DNA of 54,231 nt, from IMG/VR virus record IMGVR_UViG_3300010389_000019, positions 1 through 54,231 of that record; one strand, written 5' to 3'. Each line of letters opens with the position of its first letter. Position 1 is the stretch's first letter. The position numbers and the translations under genes were made by a program. The notes under the pieces are model-generated. The model saw only the letters and a program-made list of their open reading frames with translations. It was not told the DNA's origin and did no database searches. The stretch is from a virus. Shown here piece after piece: positions 24,303 to 33,648 of this stretch.

Positions 24303-24310
24303 TATTTATG
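24303..24310 (-). promoter_or_regulatory. Late promoter CATAAATA
   Basis: Minus-strand CATAAATA 24 bases before the gp13 start; it includes the TAA stop of the 131-aa gene. Confidence 0.55.
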
Positions 24311-24701
24311 GTGCAGACGATACCCCAGATTTAACAATAATATTTCCATCTACAATTGTCCACACTGTAGATCCAGAACTAACTAAAACATCATATACAT
24401 ACCTACCTTCCGATAATGATCTTGTTTGAGTGGATCCAAGAGATATTCTAAACTTTCCCCCTGCTGCACTTGTAAATCCAACATTAAAAGTTGCAGCAGC
24501 ATAAGATGATGATCCAATAGACACACTCTTTGCCATCTGTGAGGATCCTGTCCAAGTAGTACCAGCACCAGAAAAATCGAATGCTGTTCCCGCAGTTGTT
24601 CTGACTGTGAAATCATTAACAAAGTCTGCACCACTATTAATTGTTAAATTAATAGCTACTGGAGTTCCTGATGATGGATCAAATGTTAAAGAGTTTGCCA
24701 T
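24306..24701 (-). CDS. Small beta-rich virion-type protein, 131 aa
   Basis: Begins MANSLTFDPSSGTPVAINLT and is Ser/Thr/Gly-rich with alternating hydrophobic residues (YAAATFNVGF, GKFRISLG, RYVYDVLVSS, WTIVDGNIIV), suggesting an all-beta sandwich. The ending, a short segment giving the value and then IVDGNIIVKSGV, resembles tail-associated small proteins of other phages. It sits between baseplate and neck genes; its start shares one base with the stop of the 77-aa gene (TAATG). Role inferred as structural; no T4 counterpart recognised. Confidence 0.75.
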   Translation of the reverse strand: MANSLTFDPSSGTPVAINLTINSGADFVNDFTVRTTAGTAFDFSGAGTTWTGSSQMAKSVSIGSSSYAAATFNVGFTSAAGGKFRISLGSTQTRSLSEGRYVYDVLVSSGSTVWTIVDGNIIVKSGVSSAP

Positions 24702-24934
24702 TATTTTAAACCTTGTATAATTGTTTTAAGCAGATCTTTTATCTCACTTACATCATTTTTAAGAGTGTCAATCTCACTCTCCAGGTTACTCACCTTATCA
24801 TTTTCTTTTTCTTTTTGTCTTTTTAGACGCATGTAGTTTTCATACTCATATTTAGAGTTATTAACAATAGCATTACTCTCCTGATCTCTCAGGAGAGCAT
24901 GACTATCTTTGACCTTTACATAATCTCTCATCAT
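24701..24934 (-). CDS. Small coiled-coil protein, 77 aa
   Basis: Begins MMRDYVKVKDSHALLRDQ and continues as a long charged helix with a clear heptad pattern (VSNLESEIDTLKNDVSEIKDLLKTIIQGLK). This is a typical oligomerising coiled coil. Overlaps the 2902-aa gene stop by 4 bases (ATGA), so coupled to it. I recall similar proteins at this place in other marine T4-like phages. It may be an assembly factor for the neighbouring baseplate/fibre protein, which is inference. Confidence 0.78.
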   Translation of the reverse strand: MMRDYVKVKDSHALLRDQESNAIVNNSKYEYENYMRLKRQKEKENDKVSNLESEIDTLKNDVSEIKDLLKTIIQGLK

Positions 24935-27900
24935 GCTAGGGCAATTGCTCTCATAGTCTTGATCTTTGGAACGTATGCCTGATTTGTCGATGTCATTACA
25001 ATCTTGATTCTAAAGTATTTAAACTCCGCAAGATCGTTTGCAGTAAACTCATAATTTGAGTAACTATCTGAGTCAGATACTGACTGAAGTACATAGTTCT
25101 TATCAACTAGGACATCTGAAGTTCCATTGTTGTCTTCTGGATTGATGACTTGTCCATTCTGATCAAGATTTGCATATCCAGGGAATGGTGTAAAGATTGG
25201 ATCCGCAACATCCTCATTTGAGATTGAGTAGAATACTCTCAAGTCAGAGTAGTTGTTGACATGTGCATTTAGGTAAACCTTAACAGCACTTGCTGGATTT
25301 TTCAGACTAATTGACTTAGTTACATACTGACAATCTGATGGATCCTCAAACATACTATCAACTCTTGGATCAGTTGCATAATTTGTAATTACGCTGTTAA
25401 TGCGATTAGAGGTTGTAATCATATTAACTCTTGTCGTATCGATAACTGGTGAGAGTCTTGAGTTATCTGTTGACATGTTCATCAACAGGGTTAGAGACTT
25501 GTTACCTGGTAGAGTTGTGAGGATGTTCTTTTCATTAATCTTAGATGCGATGATTCTAGGATCATTGAGATAATTTGTTGCATTGAGTACAACAGGTTCA
25601 AATCCTTTATCGACAAATGATACCTCATTACCACTAATACTAGTTCCACTCACAGTTCTGATGGATGCATCAAGAGATGTTTGATTTGGAACAAAGAGGT
25701 TGACATTAGGTGTAATCGCCTCATATGGGATGTTCTGAGTTGCGATTACGCTGTTACCACCTTCACTCTTCGTCTCATTGAAGTAAAGTGGGATGTAAGT
25801 GCTTTGTGCTGCACTTCTATCAACACCAACGGATGTATCAGACATGTCAACGGTAATATCGTAAGAATTGAGTCCAATAGAACCAGAAGTAAGATTGTGA
25901 GTTCTATTGATTCTTCTAAGGGATACCCCATTCAACTCGTACTTGTAAATCACATCTCCTATAGAGATTTCTTTAGATAGAGTTCCATCAATTCCTCTTG
26001 TAATATTAACAAGTTGACTGTTTGCAACACCTTCATATCTGATTATCTCCTCATTGATAGTGATATATCCTGGATTTGCGGATGATACTGATACACCTTC
26101 AAAGTTCTCATAAACTGTAACATCATCAAGTGTGATTGGACCATCATAAGTTTTAGTGTATCCAGTTGTTGCCTTTGATGGAGTTACATCTGAAAGTACT
26201 CCATTGAGAGTTACAAAGTTTGTTGGAGAATGCATACCATGGTTCTTATGCTCAACTGTAAATGTGAGTCCATTAGTTACCGTTTCGATTGCTTCACTGA
26301 TATAAACACCAGTTGTTCCAGCCACTCCAGTGATTGAAGTAACAACACCAACATCATTGTAAACAAACATTGTATTTGCAATACCAAGAGCAAAATTACC
26401 TTGGACATTATCAAGAATCAACTCATTAGAATCTCCAACTCCTTGGATAGATGCCTTAAATCCACTTCCAAGACCTTGACCTCCGAGTGGTGCTGTTACA
26501 ACGTCTCCAGTTGCATAACCATATCCACCATTAACCAAACTAATACCAGCAACTATTCCGTTTTGTACGGTAATATTTGCAGTTGCATTTTTGCCAGTTC
26601 CAGTTACATTTTGGAGAGCAACATTGTTGTATTGTAAAGTAGATTGTGATGGAGTGTATCCAACACCAGCAGTAGTAACTACAAGACCTGTTGCAATACC
26701 AACTGCTGAGATGTAATTACCAGATGCACCAGTTGTTGGTTGAATAATTGTATTTCCTGGTACTAAATTAGTTCCACTTCCGATTGCAGACGAGAGTCCA
26801 ACTCTAATGTGTCTGGACTTGGTTGTTACTGGATTTTGTACCAATACTGGAATCTGACCGTTACCTCTTTCCAGGTTTGGATTAAAGAATGAAATATCTC
26901 CAGTAGAAACAAAGTCTGCTCTATAGAGCGTAAACTTCATATCATCAAACACACTTGGTTCCCAAGCACCAGCATTCTGAGACTTATACAGAGCACCGAT
27001 GGTTGGTTTTGTTGATACCAAGACCTGAGATGATGTTGCAGCAGTCTGAGTCTTGATATCTACCTCACCAAGTCTTGATGTCCAAATCTTATACTCATTT
27101 GAGTTTGAGAGTAGGACAATTGCATATTTTTTACCACCCTCTAAGTATACTGGGGAATCAAAAATAAAACTTGTTGCAGATGACGCATCTGCTGATATAT
27201 TTACTGCCTCACTATCAAGTGTGACCTCAGAGAATGGGAGGATGATATCCGATGGAGTATCGTACTCAGTGCTTCTAATTTGACAGGTTACAGGCAGTTG
27301 CTGATCCTTGGACTGGAAGAAGATGTCCAATCTTGTGAGATATACACCAGATGTGTCGTCAACAGTGAAAGTCTGAGCAAGTGGGTCAAGATACTTTCCA
27401 ATAAATGTTGAGATGTCAGAGTCGTTGAAGAGTGACTTATCAACCTTCTTAGCATGTTTGATTGATGCAATGTCATCATATACGGACTGGATTGTGCCAA
27501 CAGATGAGTAGAGTTCTTCAGATACGCTGGTAATTACCTGAGTTGAAGAGCTGTTTAGATCACTATTGGTTAGTTTAAATACCTTTTCACCTGCGGTAAA
27601 CTTAGGATTAATATCAACACTTGCATCTGGGATATAGAATGATCCAGCAATCGCACCAGTCTCATCCGTGACTAGTCTTACATCTTGAATAATTGCTTCG
27701 GCACCACTGCTCTCGCCATATAGTTTCATTCCTTTGTTGATGAAACCGTAGTACTCACCTTGAGGTTCATTTGCAAGAGAGAATGTATCTACGTTAACAA
27801 TAGTTGATGTAGATGAATAGTTTGTTGGGATATTTAGTGTTGTGTCATATGGATTTTGCTCATATGTAGTGGTTGGATCCAAATATGGTCCAGTTTTGTG

Positions 27901-30900
27901 GTTTGGAGCAGCTGCTCTAAAACTGATATATGGATTTGCATCCGTTGGTGATACACTGTAATCAACACTTGGGAAGTATCCTTTGATTGTCTCTCCAACA
28001 AGGAAAGATCCATCAGTCATTGCAACTTCAATCAATTTTGGTACTACAAATTGATTGACATCAACGCCATCAAAGAAGGCATACATCTGACTGTTTGGTT
28101 TGAGTCTCTTAGATACAAACTCTACATTTCTAGATCTGATGTATGGTATGATGTCACCTGCGCCCAATTCTGCAGTTTCTACCGAGATTGCGGATGCCTC
28201 TTTATCTGATGTGATAGACTTGACTTCATCACCACTCTTCTCCAAACCAATCCAATCTTTGGTTCCAGATACTGTGGTATCAGATCCGTAGAATGTTGGA
28301 TAGACTGAGTTTGATTCTGAGGCGTCAAGAACACCTGAGTTTTGTGTCCACAGGGTATTCCAAGAATTCCAAACAGTTGGTAAGAATCCAATTTGTGAAT
28401 CGTATTGCTCTACCTTAGCAACTGTCTTAATTGCTGAAGTATAATCGCCAGCAACTTGTAAGTTCTCTGGTTCAACGTTGACTTCATCAATCCAAACATC
28501 TGACGATGGTCTGAGGTCAATGGTTCCCTCCCAGAAGTTGACCAAATAAGGAGTCAGTTTTTCTGTTCTGGTAGCAAATGTCTGAGATAACCACTCTTCA
28601 GTAGTATAATCGAGAGTAATAACGTCTCCAGTCTTTCTGATGTTTGAACCCTTAAGGTCAGTGGCGTAATTTAAATCTGCATAAGGATCAGAAGACTGTC
28701 CAAGTCCAATAACTGAACTTGAACCCAGGACCATATCAACTGCAGTTGTATAGTGAGATGGTCTAATCTCCCCATTATTTGGATCGATAGAGTTCTTGAT
28801 TCCGTTTCTCAGATCTTGATTAATGCTGTTTTTGAAACTATCAACAATAAATCCAGACTTAAACTTGTTAACTCCATTATTGTCTGGAATTACAAGGTTT
28901 GAAGTCTCAGACTCAAGTGCTGTCAGTTTTGTAAACTTCTCAAGAGTCTTAACTCTCTTCTCAAGAGATGAGATATCACTCATAGTGAATCTCTTATATT
29001 TCTTCTGCTTAACAGAAGCATTTTCAACAGTGTAGAGGTATGGTGGCAAGAAGATTTCTGCTACCTCGATTGAATCGTCAATTGCAGCAGGAGGTGCAGG
29101 TTGTTCTGCTGGTGTTCCACTTACAACTTTAAATATGCCATTCTTATTGACATATACTCTGTCAATTCTTGGCAGATAGAAACTGTAGTCAAGTAAGATT
29201 GACTCGTCTGGTGCAAGAACATTCTTAGCACTATTTCCATCTTGAGTAAAACTTCTTCCAGCAAACTCAAACGGGGAAGTCGAACCCTCAGTCAGTGCAT
29301 ACGTTGAAACTCTTGGACGGATATCAATCATATCCGTGTTTCTTAGTTCCTTATAATATGGAATATCTTTTGAGTAGTCAAATGCACTATAAGAGTTGAC
29401 CGTTGTGATATCACCAGTGTCATTTACATCATAATAACCATACTGGAAGTAAACTTTAATCTTTCTCTTGGGCGCATCTTTACCAACAACACGTCTGATT
29501 CTTCCATAGTCATAATATGTGTCTCTCTGACCATTATCTAATTGATATGAATCGGTAATGTCCTTACCACCAGAGGTAAGATCTGCAACAATTGCCTCAA
29601 TTCCAGACTCTTCAAATCTTACTTTTTCACCAACTGTAAATGATTTCTTGTTGGCACGAATATACTCTACAGTGGTGTCATTTCTTCTTTCAACATATGT
29701 TGCCCTCGCATTACTGACAGTTCCAATGATTGTCTCACCTAAGATAAGATCTAACGTTGTCGCATTGGGTCCTGTAAGCGCCGAGAGCACCAGTCTAGGA
29801 GCACTAGGGTCAGTTGTATCGTATGACTCAAATACACCCTGTAGAGAGATGATATCAGGGACATTCAGAGATATCTCTTCGTCTTGAACACGAGTACCAT
29901 ATGGATAGTTTCCATATGCTAACCCATCATTTAAAGTTGTGGTTCCAATACCAGCAGATGACTCAGTTGATTTTGCAACGATGATGCTGCTTGCTCTCTT
30001 ATTTTCTTTTTGCTTCGATACAACATTGATTTTTCTCAGTGTTGTAACAAGACGAGCGGAACCATTTTTGCTGATATTGTTGATTGTTAGACGAGTATCG
30101 CCTGCACCAAAGGCAAACATATCTCTGGTCAATGGTTCAATGCTACCATCAGCAAATGTCAGAGAATATCTTTCCTCATCATATGGTAAGAAGGTCTCGT
30201 CGGTTCCAGCAGAAATTGTGTTTGTTGAGTTGTTGGTTACAGTGACATTATATTGCTTTCTGATTGTCAAGTTTGATGCAGACAGATTAACCTCTGAGAT
30301 GTTTCTTCTTGGCATCGCAGTAAACAGGGTATTATCCGCAGATACTGTTGCCTTTGTAGAGATGAGATCTAAGTTTGGAACAGTAATTGTTGAGCTTGGT
30401 AGGTTACCGTTGCAGATTCCAGTAACAGTTGCAACTGGAGCAACTGTGAGAACAGTAAATCCACCCTGAGTATTAATGGTTCTAATCTCAGCATATGATG
30501 GCAAGTAGACAACATTTGAATCTTTAATATCAAATGCTTCAGTAGAGTATGAGATAAACTCAACAACGTCTCCTGCTTCAAGTGCGGTCTCAAAGGAAAC
30601 TGTTTTTCCATCAACTGCAGTATAAAGTGTTGAATCAAACAGAATACCGTTTACATAGACATCTACAAATCCAATTGTGTAAACAACACTAAAGTTTTGT
30701 TGTCCAGAAATTGCAGTGAATTTGCTGCCAGTAAAGTATCCAGGTTCAAAAATAGTGGTTTCTACAAGGTCATTTGCAAACAACTCGTAGTTAATTTCAA
30801 ATGAGGTTCCACCTTCGATAATGGTGTAATCATTCTTATTATACTTTACACCATCTACAAACAATTGTAGAACTTTATTTGATGTCTCATATATGACATT

Positions 30901-33639
30901 TGTTTGATTCTCATTAAGAGAAGTTGTAAACCCAACTTGTCTTTTGGTCGTATTATATCTGACAATCTCAACTCTATCTCCATTTAATGCTCCTACTGGA
31001 ATGTAAATTGAAGATGAACCAGACCCAATATACTCAGTGTTTTCTCTAAGTCTTATACCATTATAAAATACGTCGGTATATCCACTAACAAATGGACCAG
31101 TAAATCCAGTCTGTAAACCAACTGCGGTAACTGTGTTGATACCAACAATAGTTCCTGCTGAGTTTTCAACAACCTCAATGGTATCTCCAACATTTGTTGG
31201 ATTGGTTAACGTAATATTTCCACTAGACGTTGCTGAGTATTCAACGTCTTTTAGGAGTTTGACACCATTAAGATAAACCTCTTCGTTTCCTGGAGTATAT
31301 GCAACAGAGATTACACTTTGAGGAACAGTGGTTGTAATCGTTGTCAGTCCAATTTTAGAACCAAGATTGTATGGAGCAATTACAAGTTGCACTCCATCTT
31401 CAATTGTTGGACTGTTTAGATTGATAAACTCATTTCCAGAATATACTGAGAATTGATCCGTATCAAGTTTAATACCATTAACAAACAGTTGAGTATTTGA
31501 TACTTGAGCAGATGTAATAGATGTTGTAGTTGAGAATGGAATAACAGTTTGTCCATCATAAGCAAGAACTTCTTGTCTATCTTGGATTCCTCCAATAAAA
31601 GCATTTACCTCAACCTCATCACCCTCATTTGCACCAACATTAAGTAAAATGCCAGTTGAACCTGTAGAGACGTATTCGGATTGTGCCAGATTAATACCAT
31701 TTACATATACGTCTTCGGCACCAGGAACATGATCAACTAAAAATGCTCTCTGCCCCTTTGCAACTGATGATGTCGAGATACCCTTAGTTGATGAGGTCTC
31801 AAGAATAAAGTTGTTAGAATTGTAATAAGATACAATATTGCCAGGTTTTAGTAAGTTGGCAAAAGTTAAATTTGGAAGAGTAACTGTGCTAGTATTTTTT
31901 GAAACATCTCTAAGAGACACAGTTGCCTCACCCAGAGACAACTTGGGCGATTGAGTTGTGTCAGCATTAAATGTTCCCGCTGTGCCAACAAATCCATAGA
32001 TAGATTTTACGTCCTCAAGACCATGTGCGGTGATGGCAAGAGCAATTCTTCCATCATCTTTACCATTGATGACAAAACTTTCTCCATTAGAAAAAGTTCC
32101 TTTGGTATCATAAAGTTTGACTGCCTTACTGTTGGTAACAGTATCCTTAACAAAACCAGTCGCGCCACTAGACTTACCTTTTACAAAGGTTGATTGTGAC
32201 AAATTAATTGGTTGACTCAGAGTAATATTTGTATATGTCTGAATATCATACAGAGAGATATCCCATTCATTTGCAGCCAAATTGGTTGCATTATATGAAC
32301 CGCTTTCTAATGCAAAGTCATAAACTCTTGCAAGACCAACTTCTTGTCCAGCAGCAGTTTTATCATTTGCTTTTCTTGAGTTTCTTAAACTTACTGTATA
32401 TGATGTATTAATTCCTAAAACTGGAGTGCCAGCAACATTATTCAAAGATACTGATGGTCCAGTCAGATAATTTAATCCCTGACCAGTATACTCTTTTGTG
32501 CTTCTTGGTTTTTCAACGTCTAAAAACGTAGGTGCTTTGGTCTCAACTCTATAACCACGGATATATGCTAAACCAGGAGATAATCTGTAAAGAGCAAGAT
32601 TATCAGAAGGAGTATTACCTTGATATGTAAGTTGATTTGCTTTAAATACTCCATTATTTCCCTCCTCGTCATTTAACGAGTTCAGGGTGTTAAGTTTGAA
32701 TGGTCTTACATAATAATCACCAGACTCTTCATAAGTTCTGGTAGCAAGAGCATCTGCAATTAAATTATATTGTGCATTGTTTGGTGAAGTTCTTACAACG
32801 CCGTTTTGTATTGTTGATATCTCAACAAAGTTTTCATCTTCAAAGTCTGTTAGAGATTTTTTGCTGAGAACTGCAGTAATTTTAAATCTATCTGCACCTG
32901 GAGCAGTGTAGTTATTATATCCCTGTGAATTATCGTAGAGTGAAGGGTCTACATCTGCTGTAATGGTTTCTTCAACAACCTCAAAACCAATTCTATAACT
33001 TGGAGTGTTTGAATATTGGTCAAGAATTATTGTTTGAGTGTCTACATTGACAAAAGTTCCTCTTAAGAAGTAGACACCATCTTCAACAGTGAATGATGAA
33101 CCTGTTGAAGTTGCATTATCGCTAATAGTGGTTGCAAATGTCTCATTTTCAATAAAGATGACATTTGATGTACGAATTCCAGACTCAGTAAGTAAGTTCT
33201 CACCATTATTGAATGCTTGAGAAGCATTATTTGTGTTTGATGAGATGTAACTTACATATAGGGTTGTATTATTTCTGTCAGATTCTGATGGCAGAATAAC
33301 CTTTTCAACTCTTGCTCTAACTCCAGATTGCTCACCACGAATTGTCTGTCCTACCAGGAAACTAACATAGGAAGACAGTGTAATTCCAGCAAAAGAGTTT
33401 TCCAACTCAACTGCAAAAAATTGGCTATTATAAGTTGTCTGACCAGGAATGACCTTCGCGCCCTCTTTAAAGACGTGATTGCCAAATTGCTCAACTTGAT
33501 TTTGTAGGATTGACTGTAAAGTAGTCAGTTCACGAGCTTGAACTGGATACCCTGGTTTAAACAGTACCTTGTAATAATTTTTATTAGGATCAAAGTCGTC
33601 AAAGTAGGGAGCGACATTGAGATTAGTTTCCTGTGGCAT
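24931..33639 (-). CDS. Giant DUF4815-type baseplate/fibre protein, 2902 aa
   Basis: N-terminus has the DUF4815 pattern: YFDDFDPNKNYYKVLFKPGY, then QARELTTLQSILQNQVEQFG and FKEGAKVIPGQ. A later DUF4815 hallmark is LSPGLAYIRGYRVETKAP near residue 350. Residues about 630-1040 carry six tandem modules with xxVYxNGxxL cores (VYVNGINL, LFVNGIKL, VYLNGVKL, VFYNGIRL, LFVDGVKY, VYVNGILF). A helical link (SSLEKRVKTLEKFTKL) follows near 1550, and GVGYTP/GGYGYATG modules lie near 2330. The position after gp8 and before the neck genes is that of T4 gp9-gp10-gp11, so it probably links fibres to the baseplate. Length is several times T4 gp10 (602). Composition is even and the frame uninterrupted. Confidence 0.87.
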   Translation of the reverse strand: MPQETNLNVAPYFDDFDPNKNYYKVLFKPGYPVQARELTTLQSILQNQVEQFGNHVFKEGAKVIPGQTTYNSQFFAVELENSFAGITLSSYVSFLVGQTIRGEQSGVRARVEKVILPSESDRNNTTLYVSYISSNTNNASQAFNNGENLLTESGIRTSNVIFIENETFATTISDNATSTGSSFTVEDGVYFLRGTFVNVDTQTIILDQYSNTPSYRIGFEVVEETITADVDPSLYDNSQGYNNYTAPGADRFKITAVLSKKSLTDFEDENFVEISTIQNGVVRTSPNNAQYNLIADALATRTYEESGDYYVRPFKLNTLNSLNDEEGNNGVFKANQLTYQGNTPSDNLALYRLSPGLAYIRGYRVETKAPTFLDVEKPRSTKEYTGQGLNYLTGPSVSLNNVAGTPVLGINTSYTVSLRNSRKANDKTAAGQEVGLARVYDFALESGSYNATNLAANEWDISLYDIQTYTNITLSQPINLSQSTFVKGKSSGATGFVKDTVTNSKAVKLYDTKGTFSNGESFVINGKDDGRIALAITAHGLEDVKSIYGFVGTAGTFNADTTQSPKLSLGEATVSLRDVSKNTSTVTLPNLTFANLLKPGNIVSYYNSNNFILETSSTKGISTSSVAKGQRAFLVDHVPGAEDVYVNGINLAQSEYVSTGSTGILLNVGANEGDEVEVNAFIGGIQDRQEVLAYDGQTVIPFSTTTSITSAQVSNTQLFVNGIKLDTDQFSVYSGNEFINLNSPTIEDGVQLVIAPYNLGSKIGLTTITTTVPQSVISVAYTPGNEEVYLNGVKLLKDVEYSATSSGNITLTNPTNVGDTIEVVENSAGTIVGINTVTAVGLQTGFTGPFVSGYTDVFYNGIRLRENTEYIGSGSSSIYIPVGALNGDRVEIVRYNTTKRQVGFTTSLNENQTNVIYETSNKVLQLFVDGVKYNKNDYTIIEGGTSFEINYELFANDLVETTIFEPGYFTGSKFTAISGQQNFSVVYTIGFVDVYVNGILFDSTLYTAVDGKTVSFETALEAGDVVEFISYSTEAFDIKDSNVVYLPSYAEIRTINTQGGFTVLTVAPVATVTGICNGNLPSSTITVPNLDLISTKATVSADNTLFTAMPRRNISEVNLSASNLTIRKQYNVTVTNNSTNTISAGTDETFLPYDEERYSLTFADGSIEPLTRDMFAFGAGDTRLTINNISKNGSARLVTTLRKINVVSKQKENKRASSIIVAKSTESSAGIGTTTLNDGLAYGNYPYGTRVQDEEISLNVPDIISLQGVFESYDTTDPSAPRLVLSALTGPNATTLDLILGETIIGTVSNARATYVERRNDTTVEYIRANKKSFTVGEKVRFEESGIEAIVADLTSGGKDITDSYQLDNGQRDTYYDYGRIRRVVGKDAPKRKIKVYFQYGYYDVNDTGDITTVNSYSAFDYSKDIPYYKELRNTDMIDIRPRVSTYALTEGSTSPFEFAGRSFTQDGNSAKNVLAPDESILLDYSFYLPRIDRVYVNKNGIFKVVSGTPAEQPAPPAAIDDSIEVAEIFLPPYLYTVENASVKQKKYKRFTMSDISSLEKRVKTLEKFTKLTALESETSNLVIPDNNGVNKFKSGFIVDSFKNSINQDLRNGIKNSIDPNNGEIRPSHYTTAVDMVLGSSSVIGLGQSSDPYADLNYATDLKGSNIRKTGDVITLDYTTEEWLSQTFATRTEKLTPYLVNFWEGTIDLRPSSDVWIDEVNVEPENLQVAGDYTSAIKTVAKVEQYDSQIGFLPTVWNSWNTLWTQNSGVLDASESNSVYPTFYGSDTTVSGTKDWIGLEKSGDEVKSITSDKEASAISVETAELGAGDIIPYIRSRNVEFVSKRLKPNSQMYAFFDGVDVNQFVVPKLIEVAMTDGSFLVGETIKGYFPSVDYSVSPTDANPYISFRAAAPNHKTGPYLDPTTTYEQNPYDTTLNIPTNYSSTSTIVNVDTFSLANEPQGEYYGFINKGMKLYGESSGAEAIIQDVRLVTDETGAIAGSFYIPDASVDINPKFTAGEKVFKLTNSDLNSSSTQVITSVSEELYSSVGTIQSVYDDIASIKHAKKVDKSLFNDSDISTFIGKYLDPLAQTFTVDDTSGVYLTRLDIFFQSKDQQLPVTCQIRSTEYDTPSDIILPFSEVTLDSEAVNISADASSATSFIFDSPVYLEGGKKYAIVLLSNSNEYKIWTSRLGEVDIKTQTAATSSQVLVSTKPTIGALYKSQNAGAWEPSVFDDMKFTLYRADFVSTGDISFFNPNLERGNGQIPVLVQNPVTTKSRHIRVGLSSAIGSGTNLVPGNTIIQPTTGASGNYISAVGIATGLVVTTAGVGYTPSQSTLQYNNVALQNVTGTGKNATANITVQNGIVAGISLVNGGYGYATGDVVTAPLGGQGLGSGFKASIQGVGDSNELILDNVQGNFALGIANTMFVYNDVGVVTSITGVAGTTGVYISEAIETVTNGLTFTVEHKNHGMHSPTNFVTLNGVLSDVTPSKATTGYTKTYDGPITLDDVTVYENFEGVSVSSANPGYITINEEIIRYEGVANSQLVNITRGIDGTLSKEISIGDVIYKYELNGVSLRRINRTHNLTSGSIGLNSYDITVDMSDTSVGVDRSAAQSTYIPLYFNETKSEGGNSVIATQNIPYEAITPNVNLFVPNQTSLDASIRTVSGTSISGNEVSFVDKGFEPVVLNATNYLNDPRIIASKINEKNILTTLPGNKSLTLLMNMSTDNSRLSPVIDTTRVNMITTSNRINSVITNYATDPRVDSMFEDPSDCQYVTKSISLKNPASAVKVYLNAHVNNYSDLRVFYSISNEDVADPIFTPFPGYANLDQNGQVINPEDNNGTSDVLVDKNYVLQSVSDSDSYSNYEFTANDLAEFKYFRIKIVMTSTNQAYVPKIKTMRAIALA

Positions 33640-33648
33640 CTGTCTTTA

